Below are positions 8,114 to 15,552 of a DNA stretch of 24,540 nt, piece by piece. A model generated the notes under the pieces. It had not been told where the DNA came from. It made no database searches and worked only from the letters and a program-made list of their open reading frames with translations. Made by a program: the position numbers and the translations under genes. The stretch is from a virus, in the IMG/VR virus record IMGVR_UViG_3300044825_000127, positions 1 to 24,540 of that record; one strand, given 5' to 3'. The stretch's first letter is position 1. Each line of letters begins with the position of its first letter.

Positions 8114-8490
8114 GGTGATAACTCCTTGGACATGACAGTCCACTTTTCTTGATAACCTTCGTCCGCCAGAAATGATTTGATCCATCCGCGCCGGCCCGCT
8201 AGCGTGACGCGATTACATCCTATGGATAGCGCCCACTTCTCGATAACGGGGCGCATTGCGGCGAGTTCTTCGATGTTTCCGCCAGCAAGGAAGTAATGAC
8301 ATGCCTTGCTTCGCGGATAAACTTGAATCTCTGTGATGACAGCGGATTGCGAACCGGGCCAAAACTGCATTTGCTTGTTTGTCACGGCCTTTGCAATATC
8401 TTCAATGGTATGCGTTTGTCCGGCGTGAAGCAATGCCGCCTCAAGGTAAGGCTTGCATCGCTCCCAGTGCTGAAGGTCAAACTTTGTCAT
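8110..8490 (-). CDS. GNAT-like protein of unknown substrate
   Basis: 126 residues, start ATG 8490 in an ATGA overlap with the DUF4214-repeat gene, and ending in ATGA with the S74 gene. The order of elements resembles a GCN5-related acetyltransferase: N-terminal helices, beta strands (VITEIQVYP), a loop with Gly-Gly (FLAGG), a long helix (AAMRPVIEKWALSIGC), then a strand NRVTLAGRRGWIKSFLADEGYQ that parallels the GNAT ending in which an aromatic residue follows a Gly. The classical Q/RxxGxG/A acetyl-CoA loop is not clear, so it may be a non-catalytic relative. Small proteins like this are common between virion genes; acetylation of a virion protein is speculation. Confidence 0.55.
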   Translation of the reverse strand: MTKFDLQHWERCKPYLEAALLHAGQTHTIEDIAKAVTNKQMQFWPGSQSAVITEIQVYPRSKACHYFLAGGNIEELAAMRPVIEKWALSIGCNRVTLAGRRGWIKSFLADEGYQEKWTVMSKELSP

Positions 8491-9656
8491 TGAATGGAAA
8501 GCAATCCATTGTTTGCGGCTTGTGGCGTGAAACTGGATAAAAGACCTTGCAGCGGTGCTCCACTACCAAGTTGCCCAAGATAGTAGTTATATGGCTGCAA
8601 AGTCATATTCTGCGCGGCCTGGTTGTAGCTTGAAAATAGTTGCGCTTCGGGTGATGCGCTAATTGATTGGCGAATATCTGACAGCGGGACGCCTTTGTTG
8701 TACTCGCCAAGCCAGTAACCATAATCGGCTTGCGTTGGCATCCTTCCAAGCGACATGCGATAAGTGCGGTTTAGCAACGCTTCGGGTGATGTGCCAATAG
8801 ATTCCTGAATAGCGCCAGCATCAATACCTTTGGCGAGTTCACCGCCCCAGTAACTCAGATCGGCTTGCGTTGGTGCGCGTCCAAGCAGTGATTGATACCA
8901 ACCCGTTACTTGCTGATCGTAAGGATTGACAACGGGTTGCGTCGGAACATTCAAAAGGCTATCCGTTACCGACCCTCCGGGCAGTAAAGTGGAGCGATCA
9001 TCAATGAAATTATCCTTGCCCATTTCGAGCAAACCCGTGTTGCCGCCAGCACCTGGCGTTACCGCTCCAGGTGGATTTGGATTCGGCGTTAAGGTTGCAA
9101 GATCCGGTGGAATTGGTTTTTTATCAACGGGCGGTAAGTTTGAATCGCTTGGCTTTGGTTCGGCTGGCTCAACGGCTGGCCGCCACTTCTCACCGGATGG
9201 CAATGTGTAGGGCGTCACTTTGCCCGTATTGGTGAACAGTAAACCTTCAGGCCCAAAACCGTAACGCGTGTAATCACCAGCATATGGCGTATAAGTCCGT
9301 TCCGCCAAACCTGTCTGGGTAATGCCTTGCGTTGTGCGTTTAGCGCCCGGTTGACGCGCCGCGTTAATATCAATCTCTGATTGCGCTGAACGTAAAAACT
9401 CGGTGCGCAGTTTTTCTGGGCTTGCTAACTCGTTTTGCGCCCAATCCCAGTATGCGGTTTCATTGGGTTGCGGTGCGCGTCCCAAGACTGACGTGTAAAG
9501 CTCAGGTATTGCGTCACGCAAAAACGCACTACGCAACTGTGCTGGCGTCCACTTTTCGTTGTTGGCGGACATAAGCCACCAATTAACCTCATCGTCACGC
9601 GGCGCTCTGTTGAGTGCTTGCTGGTACAAAGCCTGTATGTCTTGTTTCGTTGCCAT
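8487..9656 (-). CDS. Virion protein with DUF4214-like repeats
   Basis: 389 residues from ATG 9656, with AGAGG upstream. Four repeat units of about 42 residues match the DUF4214 pattern (Tyr, LGR-P, YW, then a hydrophobic helix): residues 7-48, 52-95, 252-293 and 297-340, with a degraded fifth at 342-376. The best cores are LYTSVLGRAPQPNETAYW and WYQSLLGRAPTQADLSYW. A Pro-rich linker (about 150-205) separates the two pairs. DUF4214 is known from secreted and surface proteins, often near glycan or S-layer functions; its action is not settled. Here it lies among virion genes and could be a tail-tip or host-surface-binding protein. It ends in an ATGA overlap with the GNAT-like gene. Confidence 0.8.
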   Translation of the reverse strand: MATKQDIQALYQQALNRAPRDDEVNWWLMSANNEKWTPAQLRSAFLRDAIPELYTSVLGRAPQPNETAYWDWAQNELASPEKLRTEFLRSAQSEIDINAARQPGAKRTTQGITQTGLAERTYTPYAGDYTRYGFGPEGLLFTNTGKVTPYTLPSGEKWRPAVEPAEPKPSDSNLPPVDKKPIPPDLATLTPNPNPPGAVTPGAGGNTGLLEMGKDNFIDDRSTLLPGGSVTDSLLNVPTQPVVNPYDQQVTGWYQSLLGRAPTQADLSYWGGELAKGIDAGAIQESIGTSPEALLNRTYRMSLGRMPTQADYGYWLGEYNKGVPLSDIRQSISASPEAQLFSSYNQAAQNMTLQPYNYYLGQLGSGAPLQGLLSSFTPQAANNGLLSIQ

Positions 9657-9664
9657 GTCTACCT

Positions 9665-9874
9665 CTAAATCGACGTTGCACTGATGACGCCAGAATTATT
9701 AACCGTGATGCTATACCGCGTTCCGTTTGGCGAGCGAAGGATCAACCGCATACCCTCCACAAACTCAACGTCTTGTAACTTCTTTAAGTTCAACGCATCA
9801 GCACTTTCCAAAGCGCGGTTGCGTTCACGCTCAAGCGGTTGCGAATAAGTATTTGGCGGCGTCGGTAATCTCAT
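9665..9874 (-). CDS. Small protein of unknown function
   Basis: 69 residues from ATG 9874, overlapping the stop of the tail-hub candidate as ATGA. It has a Pro/Ser-rich start, a charged helix (ERERNRALESADALNLKKLQD) and a C-terminal beta hairpin (LRSPNGTRYSITVNNSGVIS). No recognised domain. Coupled small proteins of this build often accompany tail genes in short-tailed phages; a structural role is inferred from position only. Confidence 0.6.
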   Translation of the reverse strand: MRLPTPPNTYSQPLERERNRALESADALNLKKLQDVEFVEGMRLILRSPNGTRYSITVNNSGVISATSI

Positions 9875-11349
9875 CGCCCGCTACCTGGTACAGCATCCAA
9901 ACGGATCGTGCCAACACGCCAATCAGCATCAGCATTACCAACAACGCGCATTGCTACTTGGCGGCCTGTGAACCGTGCATTCGTGTACGGTTGCATGGTA
10001 TAGGGGCCATAAGTTGTGCTTGATGATTCCGGGGTCGGTTTCGTGTAAAACGTCAACTTCACTTGACCTTGTGACTTTTCATCCGGCAATATTTGCCGCA
10101 CTGCCATAAAGCGATCACCCGTTGACAGTTCAACCGGGCCTGATTCCGCGTAACGCGTGGACGTGATAGGTGTTCCGTTATCCGTCCATCCGTTTTCGTG
10201 CTCGTACAGATAACCATCCGTGCCAACCGCCAAAGGATTCGTGAATACACCGGCATCCGTCCAGCATGTGCGGGCTAACGCGCCAATTGACCAATGGTTT
10301 TCGCGGTAATTCCAAATGATGTACCGATCACACTCATTGCTATCGGCTGACGGGTAAAACCACCACACTTCGCCAAACGCTGAATTGTGGCCTGAGTAAA
10401 TCTTCGCCACTTGATCAAGGTTGATGTCCGTAAACACATAATCGCCAACTGAGCAAGGTAACGGTTGCAGCTGGCCGTTGAATAGGAAAAACGATTTATC
10501 GCTCATCCATACCGCGCCACCCTCGATCACGGCAACGGCTTGCGGGCCAATCAAACCGCAAAACGAACCAACCTTTTCCTGACCATAAACCAATGGCGGC
10601 CCCAGATAATTCATAACATGAGCATCAGTCTCGGTAAGGATTAACACCTGCCCGCGCACACGCTTTGCCGCCAAAATGCGACCGTTAGTCTGTAACTCTA
10701 ACGATCCCGCGGTATTTGTTCCTGATGGCGTCCAAACCGTGTTGTCCTCTTGATCTGACCATTGCACTAAACGCGGGTTCCCGCCAGCACCCAAAGCAAA
10801 CAGATAACGCTCTGGCGTGACAATGAGTGCCGTGTTATCAGTTGGCGCGTTTGTGATGACAGCGGCAAGCGATCCAACGTTGTTTTGCCACTCGTAAAGT
10901 TTCCCGTCTGAGTTGGCACACGCTACAAGATACTCGCCCCAGTTATCAAGCGACCAGGTTGTGGCATCGAGCTCCGCGCCAACGCTTCGCTTAGTTCCGT
11001 AAGTGGATGCGCCGTAATTGGCTGCGCCGTAACCGTAACCCGTGAACGATGATGATCTGCCAGTTGTATAGCCGGATGGCGTGATGTTGTAAAAGTTTCC
11101 GCCATTCCAAACGTAAAGTCTGGAGTGCGTTCCCACGGCAAGCCAACGGTCATAATCGTTATCCCGCCATGAAAACATGCCACGCGCTGAACCTGTAAAC
11201 GTATCGCCTGACGCTTTCACCCACCCGCCAACAGGCCGCATGGTTCCCTCGTACCACCTAACCAGATTGGCGTCCCAATACCTACCCGCGGCCTGGTAAT
11301 TGGTGCCGTTCCTGTATACGCCTGGTGGTATTTTTAGCGGTGCAAGCAT
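9871..11349 (-). CDS. Tail hub / packaged-DNA stabilisation protein candidate
   Basis: 492 residues from ATG 11349. The upstream ribosome site is weak (GAGAT), and only 2 bases separate the start from the lysozyme stop. The protein is Trp/Tyr/Gly-rich and beta-rich throughout, with recurring WxxG/LYVWNGG-type strands, as in a beta-propeller. The opening (LKIPPGVYRNGTNYQAAGRY, then LVRWYEGTMRPVGGW) is a pattern I associate with tail-associated proteins of proteobacterial phages. In P22 the comparable position and size (gp10, about 470 residues) is a hub or plug protein that stabilises packaged DNA. A Tyr/Gly-rich insert is at 104-118. Hub or nozzle function is inferred; no structural match was run. 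Confidence 0.55.
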   Translation of the reverse strand: MLAPLKIPPGVYRNGTNYQAAGRYWDANLVRWYEGTMRPVGGWVKASGDTFTGSARGMFSWRDNDYDRWLAVGTHSRLYVWNGGNFYNITPSGYTTGRSSSFTGYGYGAANYGASTYGTKRSVGAELDATTWSLDNWGEYLVACANSDGKLYEWQNNVGSLAAVITNAPTDNTALIVTPERYLFALGAGGNPRLVQWSDQEDNTVWTPSGTNTAGSLELQTNGRILAAKRVRGQVLILTETDAHVMNYLGPPLVYGQEKVGSFCGLIGPQAVAVIEGGAVWMSDKSFFLFNGQLQPLPCSVGDYVFTDINLDQVAKIYSGHNSAFGEVWWFYPSADSNECDRYIIWNYRENHWSIGALARTCWTDAGVFTNPLAVGTDGYLYEHENGWTDNGTPITSTRYAESGPVELSTGDRFMAVRQILPDEKSQGQVKLTFYTKPTPESSSTTYGPYTMQPYTNARFTGRQVAMRVVGNADADWRVGTIRLDAVPGSGR

Positions 11350-11351
11350 GT

Positions 11352-11819
11352 TTATCTCATCATAAGTGCTTCAGCTTCACGCCTACGCGTTAAACCACGC
11401 ATCACACGTCCGCGTGACTTGTTCCACTTCACGCACTCCTCGCGCGCACCTGCCCAATCGCCAGCGTCGATGCGTCGCTTAAACGTTGAGATCCGATAGT
11501 TCCCTAACCCGCAATTGTATGCCCACGACAGGACAGCTGCGAATCGGCGTGGCGCGGCGGAAACAAGCCTCGGTGATAGTTTGATGAGTCCTAATGTAAA
11601 GTTAATCAGGTGAGCCTCTAAGCGTTTCTCGCATTCCGCCATCGACCAAACGGTTGTTGGCGTTACGTCTGGGCCTGTTGTCCCGAACCCTATCGTATAA
11701 GGATCGCCATTAGAACCAGGATCGGGATACGCGGCAACCATACCGTTTGGCAATACCTTGGCGCAACCCTCAAACGGAACCACCAATAAGTCTTTGGCGA
11801 TCTTGATTGCCTCTTTCAT
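11352..11819 (-). CDS. Endolysin, GH24 lysozyme
   Basis: 155 residues from ATG 11819, in ATGA overlap with the holin. Glycoside hydrolase family 24 features are clear: Glu17 in VPFEGC as the catalytic acid, Asp33 in AAYPDP, and Thr42 in YTIGFGTTG, giving the E-D-T triad. The C-terminal half carries the helix SWAYNCGLGNYRISTFKRRI and a closing RGLTRRREAEALM helix. It hydrolyses peptidoglycan glycan strands during lysis. There is no signal peptide or N-terminal anchor, so release should depend on the upstream holin. Length matches T4/P1-type minimal enzymes (about 150-165). Confidence 0.93.
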   Translation of the reverse strand: MKEAIKIAKDLLVVPFEGCAKVLPNGMVAAYPDPGSNGDPYTIGFGTTGPDVTPTTVWSMAECEKRLEAHLINFTLGLIKLSPRLVSAAPRRFAAVLSWAYNCGLGNYRISTFKRRIDAGDWAGAREECVKWNKSRGRVMRGLTRRREAEALMMR

Positions 11820-12301
11820 TGTTTCTGGTACTTCTCAATGGATCGGCCAACAAACCAGAATGACACGCACATGGTGAAAAGGCCAAAGTCATCCGAGTCC
11901 CATGATTGGTTTAACACGTCCTGCCAACTCGCTTGCGATTCAAACGCTAGGTATATGGCGGCAACCTTCACGGCTGCGTACATAAAGAAAAGCGACCAGG
12001 TGATGCCAGGTCTAACTAATGCGCTGATTGCCGCCACAAACCAACCGGCCGATTTGGCGGTTTCCGCTTGCTCATTGAACGCTGCCTTGATGGCGTCCAA
12101 TTGTGCAATGGAATGATCAACGTACTTTTCTTCCATCTTGAATTGACCACGCATCTTTTCCAAATCCGTCTGGAGTTGGAACATGTTTAATTCGTGGTTG
12201 CGCTCGTTCTTCTTATCCATGAACTTGAGAATCTCTGGCGCGAGTCGGAATAGTCCGCCAAAGATCGAACCAAGTAAGCCACCGGATAAAAGATCAAACA
12301 T
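11816..12301 (-). CDS. Holin, 3-TM type
   Basis: 161 residues from ATG 12301. Hydrophobic segments lie at about 4-20 (short, Gly-rich), 86-120 (one long or two packed, with the VRPGITWSLFFMY motif characteristic of GTA-type 3-TM holins) and 138-154 (GLFTMCVSFWFVG). Between the first and second segments is a charged helical linker (about 28-80). The C-terminus is basic (SIEKYQKQ). It would form inner-membrane lesions that release the lysozyme encoded immediately downstream. No clear Shine-Dalgarno is seen before its start; the 59-aa gene ends 2 bases upstream, so coupling is likely. Family assignment rests on the RPxIT segment, layout and position. Confidence 0.8.
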   Translation of the reverse strand: MFDLLSGGLLGSIFGGLFRLAPEILKFMDKKNERNHELNMFQLQTDLEKMRGQFKMEEKYVDHSIAQLDAIKAAFNEQAETAKSAGWFVAAISALVRPGITWSLFFMYAAVKVAAIYLAFESQASWQDVLNQSWDSDDFGLFTMCVSFWFVGRSIEKYQKQ

Positions 12302-12302
12302 G

Positions 12303-12482
12303 TCAGTGGAAAAGTTTTAAGTTAGTGTTGACAAGCAAAAGGATGATTGCACCGGCTGATGCAATCAGGATTTGCTCTAAGCGTTTAAGTCTTGCGTTGA
12401 TGCCTGCGTAACGCTCGGCGCAGACCGCCTCATGAGTTGACAATTTAGCCTCCACGTCTTTAGCGCTAGCGTTGGCATCCAT
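12303..12482 (-). CDS. 59-aa XhlA-like lysis accessory membrane protein
   Basis: A gene of 59 codons read directly from the minus strand: ATG 12482, stop TGA at 12303, with GGAG 8 bases before the start. Residues 1-38 are a charged helix with heptad-like hydrophobics (VEAKLSTHEAV, then INARLKRLEQI). Residues about 37-52 (QILIASAGAIILLLVN) form a single membrane span, followed by a short tail NLKLFH. A coiled coil followed by one C-terminal span is the layout of XhlA-type proteins encoded beside holins and endolysins. It precedes the holin by 1 base. It may assist or regulate lysis, or be a second small holin. It contains an 8-bp inverted repeat (12344-12367). Confidence 0.75.
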   Translation of the reverse strand: MDANASAKDVEAKLSTHEAVCAERYAGINARLKRLEQILIASAGAIILLLVNTNLKLFH

Positions 12483-12485
12483 GGT

Positions 12486-12776
12486 TTATGCTCCAAGCGA
12501 GTCGCCGCCAATGCTGTCAGCGGTGACAACTTCAACAATGATTTCTTCCGTAGCAGTCACCGGATAAGTACACTCCACCCACGCTTTATTGCCGTGATTC
12601 CAGTTCCACTGGTAGCCTGCCCTGTCTTGTGGCTTTGGATCACGGATGACCCACTCACTTCCCCACCACACCACTTCCTTACCCTCTGGACATTCTGGTG
12701 CATCAGGTACTTCGATCCAGCCTTCAGTGCCATCCGTCTCAGGCTTTGGTATTGATCCTAGTTTGCTGTAGAGCAT
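12486..12776 (-). CDS. Trp-rich small protein, possible tail fibre accessory
   Basis: 96 residues from ATG 12776 with AGGA upstream. Six tryptophans fall in beta-like segments (WIEVPDAPECPEG, EVVWWGSEWVIRDPKP, YQWNWNHGNKAWVE), and the C-terminus is Val/Ile-rich. I recognise no named domain. The position directly after the LamG fibre-like gene is where phages often place a fibre assembly chaperone or a fibre-tip protein, so that is the best guess. The gene ends 3 bases before the start of the XhlA-like gene. Confidence 0.6.
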   Translation of the reverse strand: MLYSKLGSIPKPETDGTEGWIEVPDAPECPEGKEVVWWGSEWVIRDPKPQDRAGYQWNWNHGNKAWVECTYPVTATEEIIVEVVTADSIGGDSLGA

Positions 12777-12785
12777 GATGTTGTC

Positions 12786-14801
12786 CTATTGCAGCGGGAA
12801 TGGTGCAGTTGGTGGCGTGAAGTTGGCTGTGTAACGGGCAAGACCTCTCGTGATGCGAATATCATCAAGATAACCATTCCAAGGGTATTGGTTGTCCGGT
12901 CTAACGCCAACACGCAATGTTGTGTTTGAAAAGTTATCTGATGATGTATAAGTTGATCCTGTCTGTGTGCCATTTACAAACAATCTAAGACTTGTTCCAG
13001 ATCTTGTCACCGCAATATGTTGCCAACTTGCTGCCGCCGCAACAGTGCCTAATATTTCTTGAGCAGAAATTGATACATACCACGCACCTGTTGTAATGTT
13101 TGCGGCTATTGCCAACCCACCAGCAAATGAACCGTTTCGTGTATCAATTGCTGTTGCGTAAGTTGAAAAAGCACCACCATTCCAGTAAGCCCAAAACTCA
13201 ATCGTAAAGTCTCCAGTGCCAAACGGAAGCAAGACATTAGACGGTGCTGTTAAATAATTGCCCGAACTGACGCTAATACTCCCACCACCCCACTTGCTCT
13301 GTGCAGTGCTGATCTGTGCATTGCCCTCTGTCTCCAGCACGTTCTTCGCAGTGGCATCGACGACACCAGCGTTGGTGAAGTTGAGGAGGAGGGAGGTGTT
13401 GGTGATGTTGGTTAATGGTGCTGTGGGGACAGTGATGGTTGATGAGGCTGGGTTATAGACAGCAGTGCCTTTGACAACACGAAGGCTGGATATGTATCCG
13501 CCAAACTCCTGATCGGCATAATCTGAAATTGCTCCAATGTTAGCTGCGCCTTGTGCATAGTTGATGGAATTGCTTTGAGATTGAGTCCCTGATACAGCTC
13601 CGTTAACCCAACAGGTAATCGATGTTCCGCTTCTAGCAACTGCAACGTGATTCCATGAATTGCTTGTAGGCGTAGACCCAAACGTATTATTTACATCAAC
13701 ACCTCGTCTTCCTATCCCAATCAATCCACTTCCAGACAAAAAGATATTTGCACCGTTTGTTGCATTGGCAACAAACAAAACACGTTCACCTCGACCTCCA
13801 GTAATGTACACCCACGCCTCAACCGTAAAGTCTCCAGTACCAAACCCAAAAGCTGCGTTGCTTGCAGCACTCAAATAATCCCCACTCCCATCAAAGTACC
13901 CGCTACCACCCACTGCGGCAGCACTGTAGGAGGACGTTGGTGCGAAGGGGGAGAAGGGGGTGACTGATGTGTTGCCGTTAGATGTAACAGTGAATCCATT
14001 GCTACTTGCGTCACGGAATCGGTTGGATTGGCAAGTTAGTAAGGATGTTCCAGATATTGCTGTTAGCGGTGACGTCGGAGGAGTAAAAGCTCCTGTGTAT
14101 ACGGCAGTGCCTTTGACAACACGAAAATTTGAGATGTAGCCGGTATAAGTTGATGACCCATTCCTTGCGCCAATTTGGAATGTACCAGTTGCATTCATTA
14201 ATGTGGCGCTTGATGTAGTTGTGCTTGTAACAGACCCATTCAAGAAGCACCGTATAGAAGTCCCGCTCCTAGATACAGCGACATGATTCCATGAATTTAC
14301 TGTAGGCGTGCCACCAGAAACACCATTTGCAACATCAAAAGAAGAGTTATTTGAGGACGAATAAAATTCTAACGCTCCAGCATTAAAATATAAATTACAC
14401 GGGCCATAATTTCCCCCGCTTGTATGGGCTGTTAACAAAACACCGTTGTTTGTAATTGTTGGGTATATCCAGCACTCAAGAGTGAAATCTCCTGATCCAT
14501 AATCAAATGCCGCATCATCAGGCACCGTTAAATAATCACCCGTCCCATCAAAGTAAGCACCCCACCCCGTCTGTGAGAACGGGCTAAAGGTTCCCTGCGT
14601 TACATCGCCATTAGGCGTAATAGACCAGCCTGTGCCGCTATTAGCTGTGGATGAGTCAACGAAATCGTTGTTCTTCTTGCCGTTGGTGCCGTTGCCTGGC
14701 AACAAAAGTGACACTAAATTAAAGTATTGATCTTTAATCAGGCCGGACGTGAACCCATAAACGTTGGCAATTGCCGCGCCAAGTGTTGAAAGAACAGGCA
14801 T
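12786..14801 (-). CDS. Triple-LamG tail fibre or receptor-binding protein
   Basis: 671 residues from ATG 14801 with a strong AAGGAG 9 bases upstream. After a 30-residue head the protein consists of three homologous modules, each a linker plus a concanavalin A-like LamG jelly roll. The LamG parts are at about 79-241, 298-455 and 504-665. Each shows YFDGxGDYL or its relative, GDFTxExW (104-111, 323-330, 530-537), a Trp-x-His-x-Ala-Val-x-Arg-Ser-Gly-Thr-Ser turn, and a closing segment like RVVKGTAVY. Module openings SLLLPG, SLLTCQ and SLLLNF lie at 31, 253 and 470. LamG domains in phage proteins bind glycans or other surface ligands, so this is the likely adhesin. The short head presumably attaches it to the virion. 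Confidence 0.85.
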   Translation of the reverse strand: MPVLSTLGAAIANVYGFTSGLIKDQYFNLVSLLLPGNGTNGKKNNDFVDSSTANSGTGWSITPNGDVTQGTFSPFSQTGWGAYFDGTGDYLTVPDDAAFDYGSGDFTLECWIYPTITNNGVLLTAHTSGGNYGPCNLYFNAGALEFYSSSNNSSFDVANGVSGGTPTVNSWNHVAVSRSGTSIRCFLNGSVTSTTTSSATLMNATGTFQIGARNGSSTYTGYISNFRVVKGTAVYTGAFTPPTSPLTAISGTSLLTCQSNRFRDASSNGFTVTSNGNTSVTPFSPFAPTSSYSAAAVGGSGYFDGSGDYLSAASNAAFGFGTGDFTVEAWVYITGGRGERVLFVANATNGANIFLSGSGLIGIGRRGVDVNNTFGSTPTSNSWNHVAVARSGTSITCWVNGAVSGTQSQSNSINYAQGAANIGAISDYADQEFGGYISSLRVVKGTAVYNPASSTITVPTAPLTNITNTSLLLNFTNAGVVDATAKNVLETEGNAQISTAQSKWGGGSISVSSGNYLTAPSNVLLPFGTGDFTIEFWAYWNGGAFSTYATAIDTRNGSFAGGLAIAANITTGAWYVSISAQEILGTVAAAASWQHIAVTRSGTSLRLFVNGTQTGSTYTSSDNFSNTTLRVGVRPDNQYPWNGYLDDIRITRGLARYTANFTPPTAPFPLQ
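13462..13483. repeat. 22-bp exact repeat, copy 1, within the LamG gene
   Basis: An identical 22-base stretch beginning GCAGTGCCTTTGACAAC occurs here and at 14104-14125. It encodes the RVVKGTAV end of LamG modules 2 and 1. The flanking sequence is diverged, so the identity may reflect recent exchange between modules or selection on this turn. Confidence 0.8.
14104..14125. repeat. 22-bp exact repeat, copy 2, within the LamG gene
   Basis: Second copy of the 22-base repeat that also lies at 13462-13483; it encodes the end of LamG module 1. Copies are 642 bases apart, close to one whole module, so recombination between them would remove or add a LamG unit in frame. Confidence 0.8.
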
Positions 14802-14813
14802 GTTTTCTGCTCC

Positions 14814-15539
14814 TTAAGCAAACTTGGTTTGGCTCGCCAAAATCGTGTAAGTGCTGGCGGCTGTCTTCACAATGCTAAACACATAAGCATCAATGGATGA
14901 CGCATTGCCTGCTGAAGGCGCCGTTCCTTGTTGCCACTTCACGCTTACGTTCGTCGTTGTACCGTCAACCTGAAAACCAGTCGGGTAGTAAGCCGTTGCG
15001 CCATTCGTTACAAGGAACGCGCAAGTGATCGACTGGTTCGTTGTGATGAAGTTATTGAGCGTTGTTGCTGCATCACCGCGAAAGTTAAACGTCCAGTTGG
15101 CGGACGCGTTTGACGTGTAGTAATTAACGGCACGCTCGGTCAGATCAACGTTCACCGTTCCCGTTGCGGCCGTGGCGGATACATTAGCTGTTTCAACGAC
15201 AGGCTTGATTACCATCTTGCCTGATGCCGTTACAACGTCTGTCGTTGAATCGCCAAGCGTTGCATTGCCTGACGCCGTAAGCGTTGTGAAAGATCCGGCA
15301 CCGGCAACGGTTTGTCCAATCGAAACACCGTTGATCGTTCCTGCGCCTGTCATGTTGCCGCCAAGCGCAAGCGTCTTGCCCGATCCAACGTTTAAGCCAA
15401 CGCTCGTTCCGCTACCCGCTGCCGCGAATAACGCGTCAAGCGTATCCATGTTTGTGTTGAGTTTGTAACCCCAAGTGTCTGTTGACGCGCCAACTTCAGG
15501 CTTGGTAAGTGAAAGGTTACTGGTGGTGGTATCGGCCAT
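14814..15539 (-). CDS. Short tail fibre-like protein
   Basis: 241 residues from ATG 15539 with AGAGG upstream. The N-terminus ([20 protein letters not shown], then [13 protein letters not shown]) is a motif widely found at the head of phage tail fibre proteins, probably for virion attachment. A Gly/Thr/Ser-rich region follows (about 40-110) with short beta turns ([18 protein letters not shown]), like beta-prism or beta-helix fibre shafts. The C-terminal 120 residues are a compact beta-rich domain without a recognised name. It sits between the 20-residue repeat protein and the LamG protein, so the three may form one adhesion apparatus. Confidence 0.75.
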   Translation of the reverse strand: MADTTTSNLSLTKPEVGASTDTWGYKLNTNMDTLDALFAAAGSGTSVGLNVGSGKTLALGGNMTGAGTINGVSIGQTVAGAGSFTTLTASGNATLGDSTTDVVTASGKMVIKPVVETANVSATAATGTVNVDLTERAVNYYTSNASANWTFNFRGDAATTLNNFITTNQSITCAFLVTNGATAYYPTGFQVDGTTTNVSVKWQQGTAPSAGNASSIDAYVFSIVKTAASTYTILASQTKFA

Positions 15540-15552
15540 TTTTTATTACCTC

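Noticed and set aside
12344-12367. 8-bp perfect inverted repeat TGATTGCA/TGCAATCA
   Set aside because: It lies inside the 59-aa gene, has no T tract and a modest AT content, so it does not look like a terminator; possible chance or weak hairpin only.
12786-14801. Diversity-generating retroelement acting on the LamG protein
   Set aside because: No reverse transcriptase and no template/variable repeat pair are visible; the 22-bp repeat is a module-to-module identity, not a template copy.
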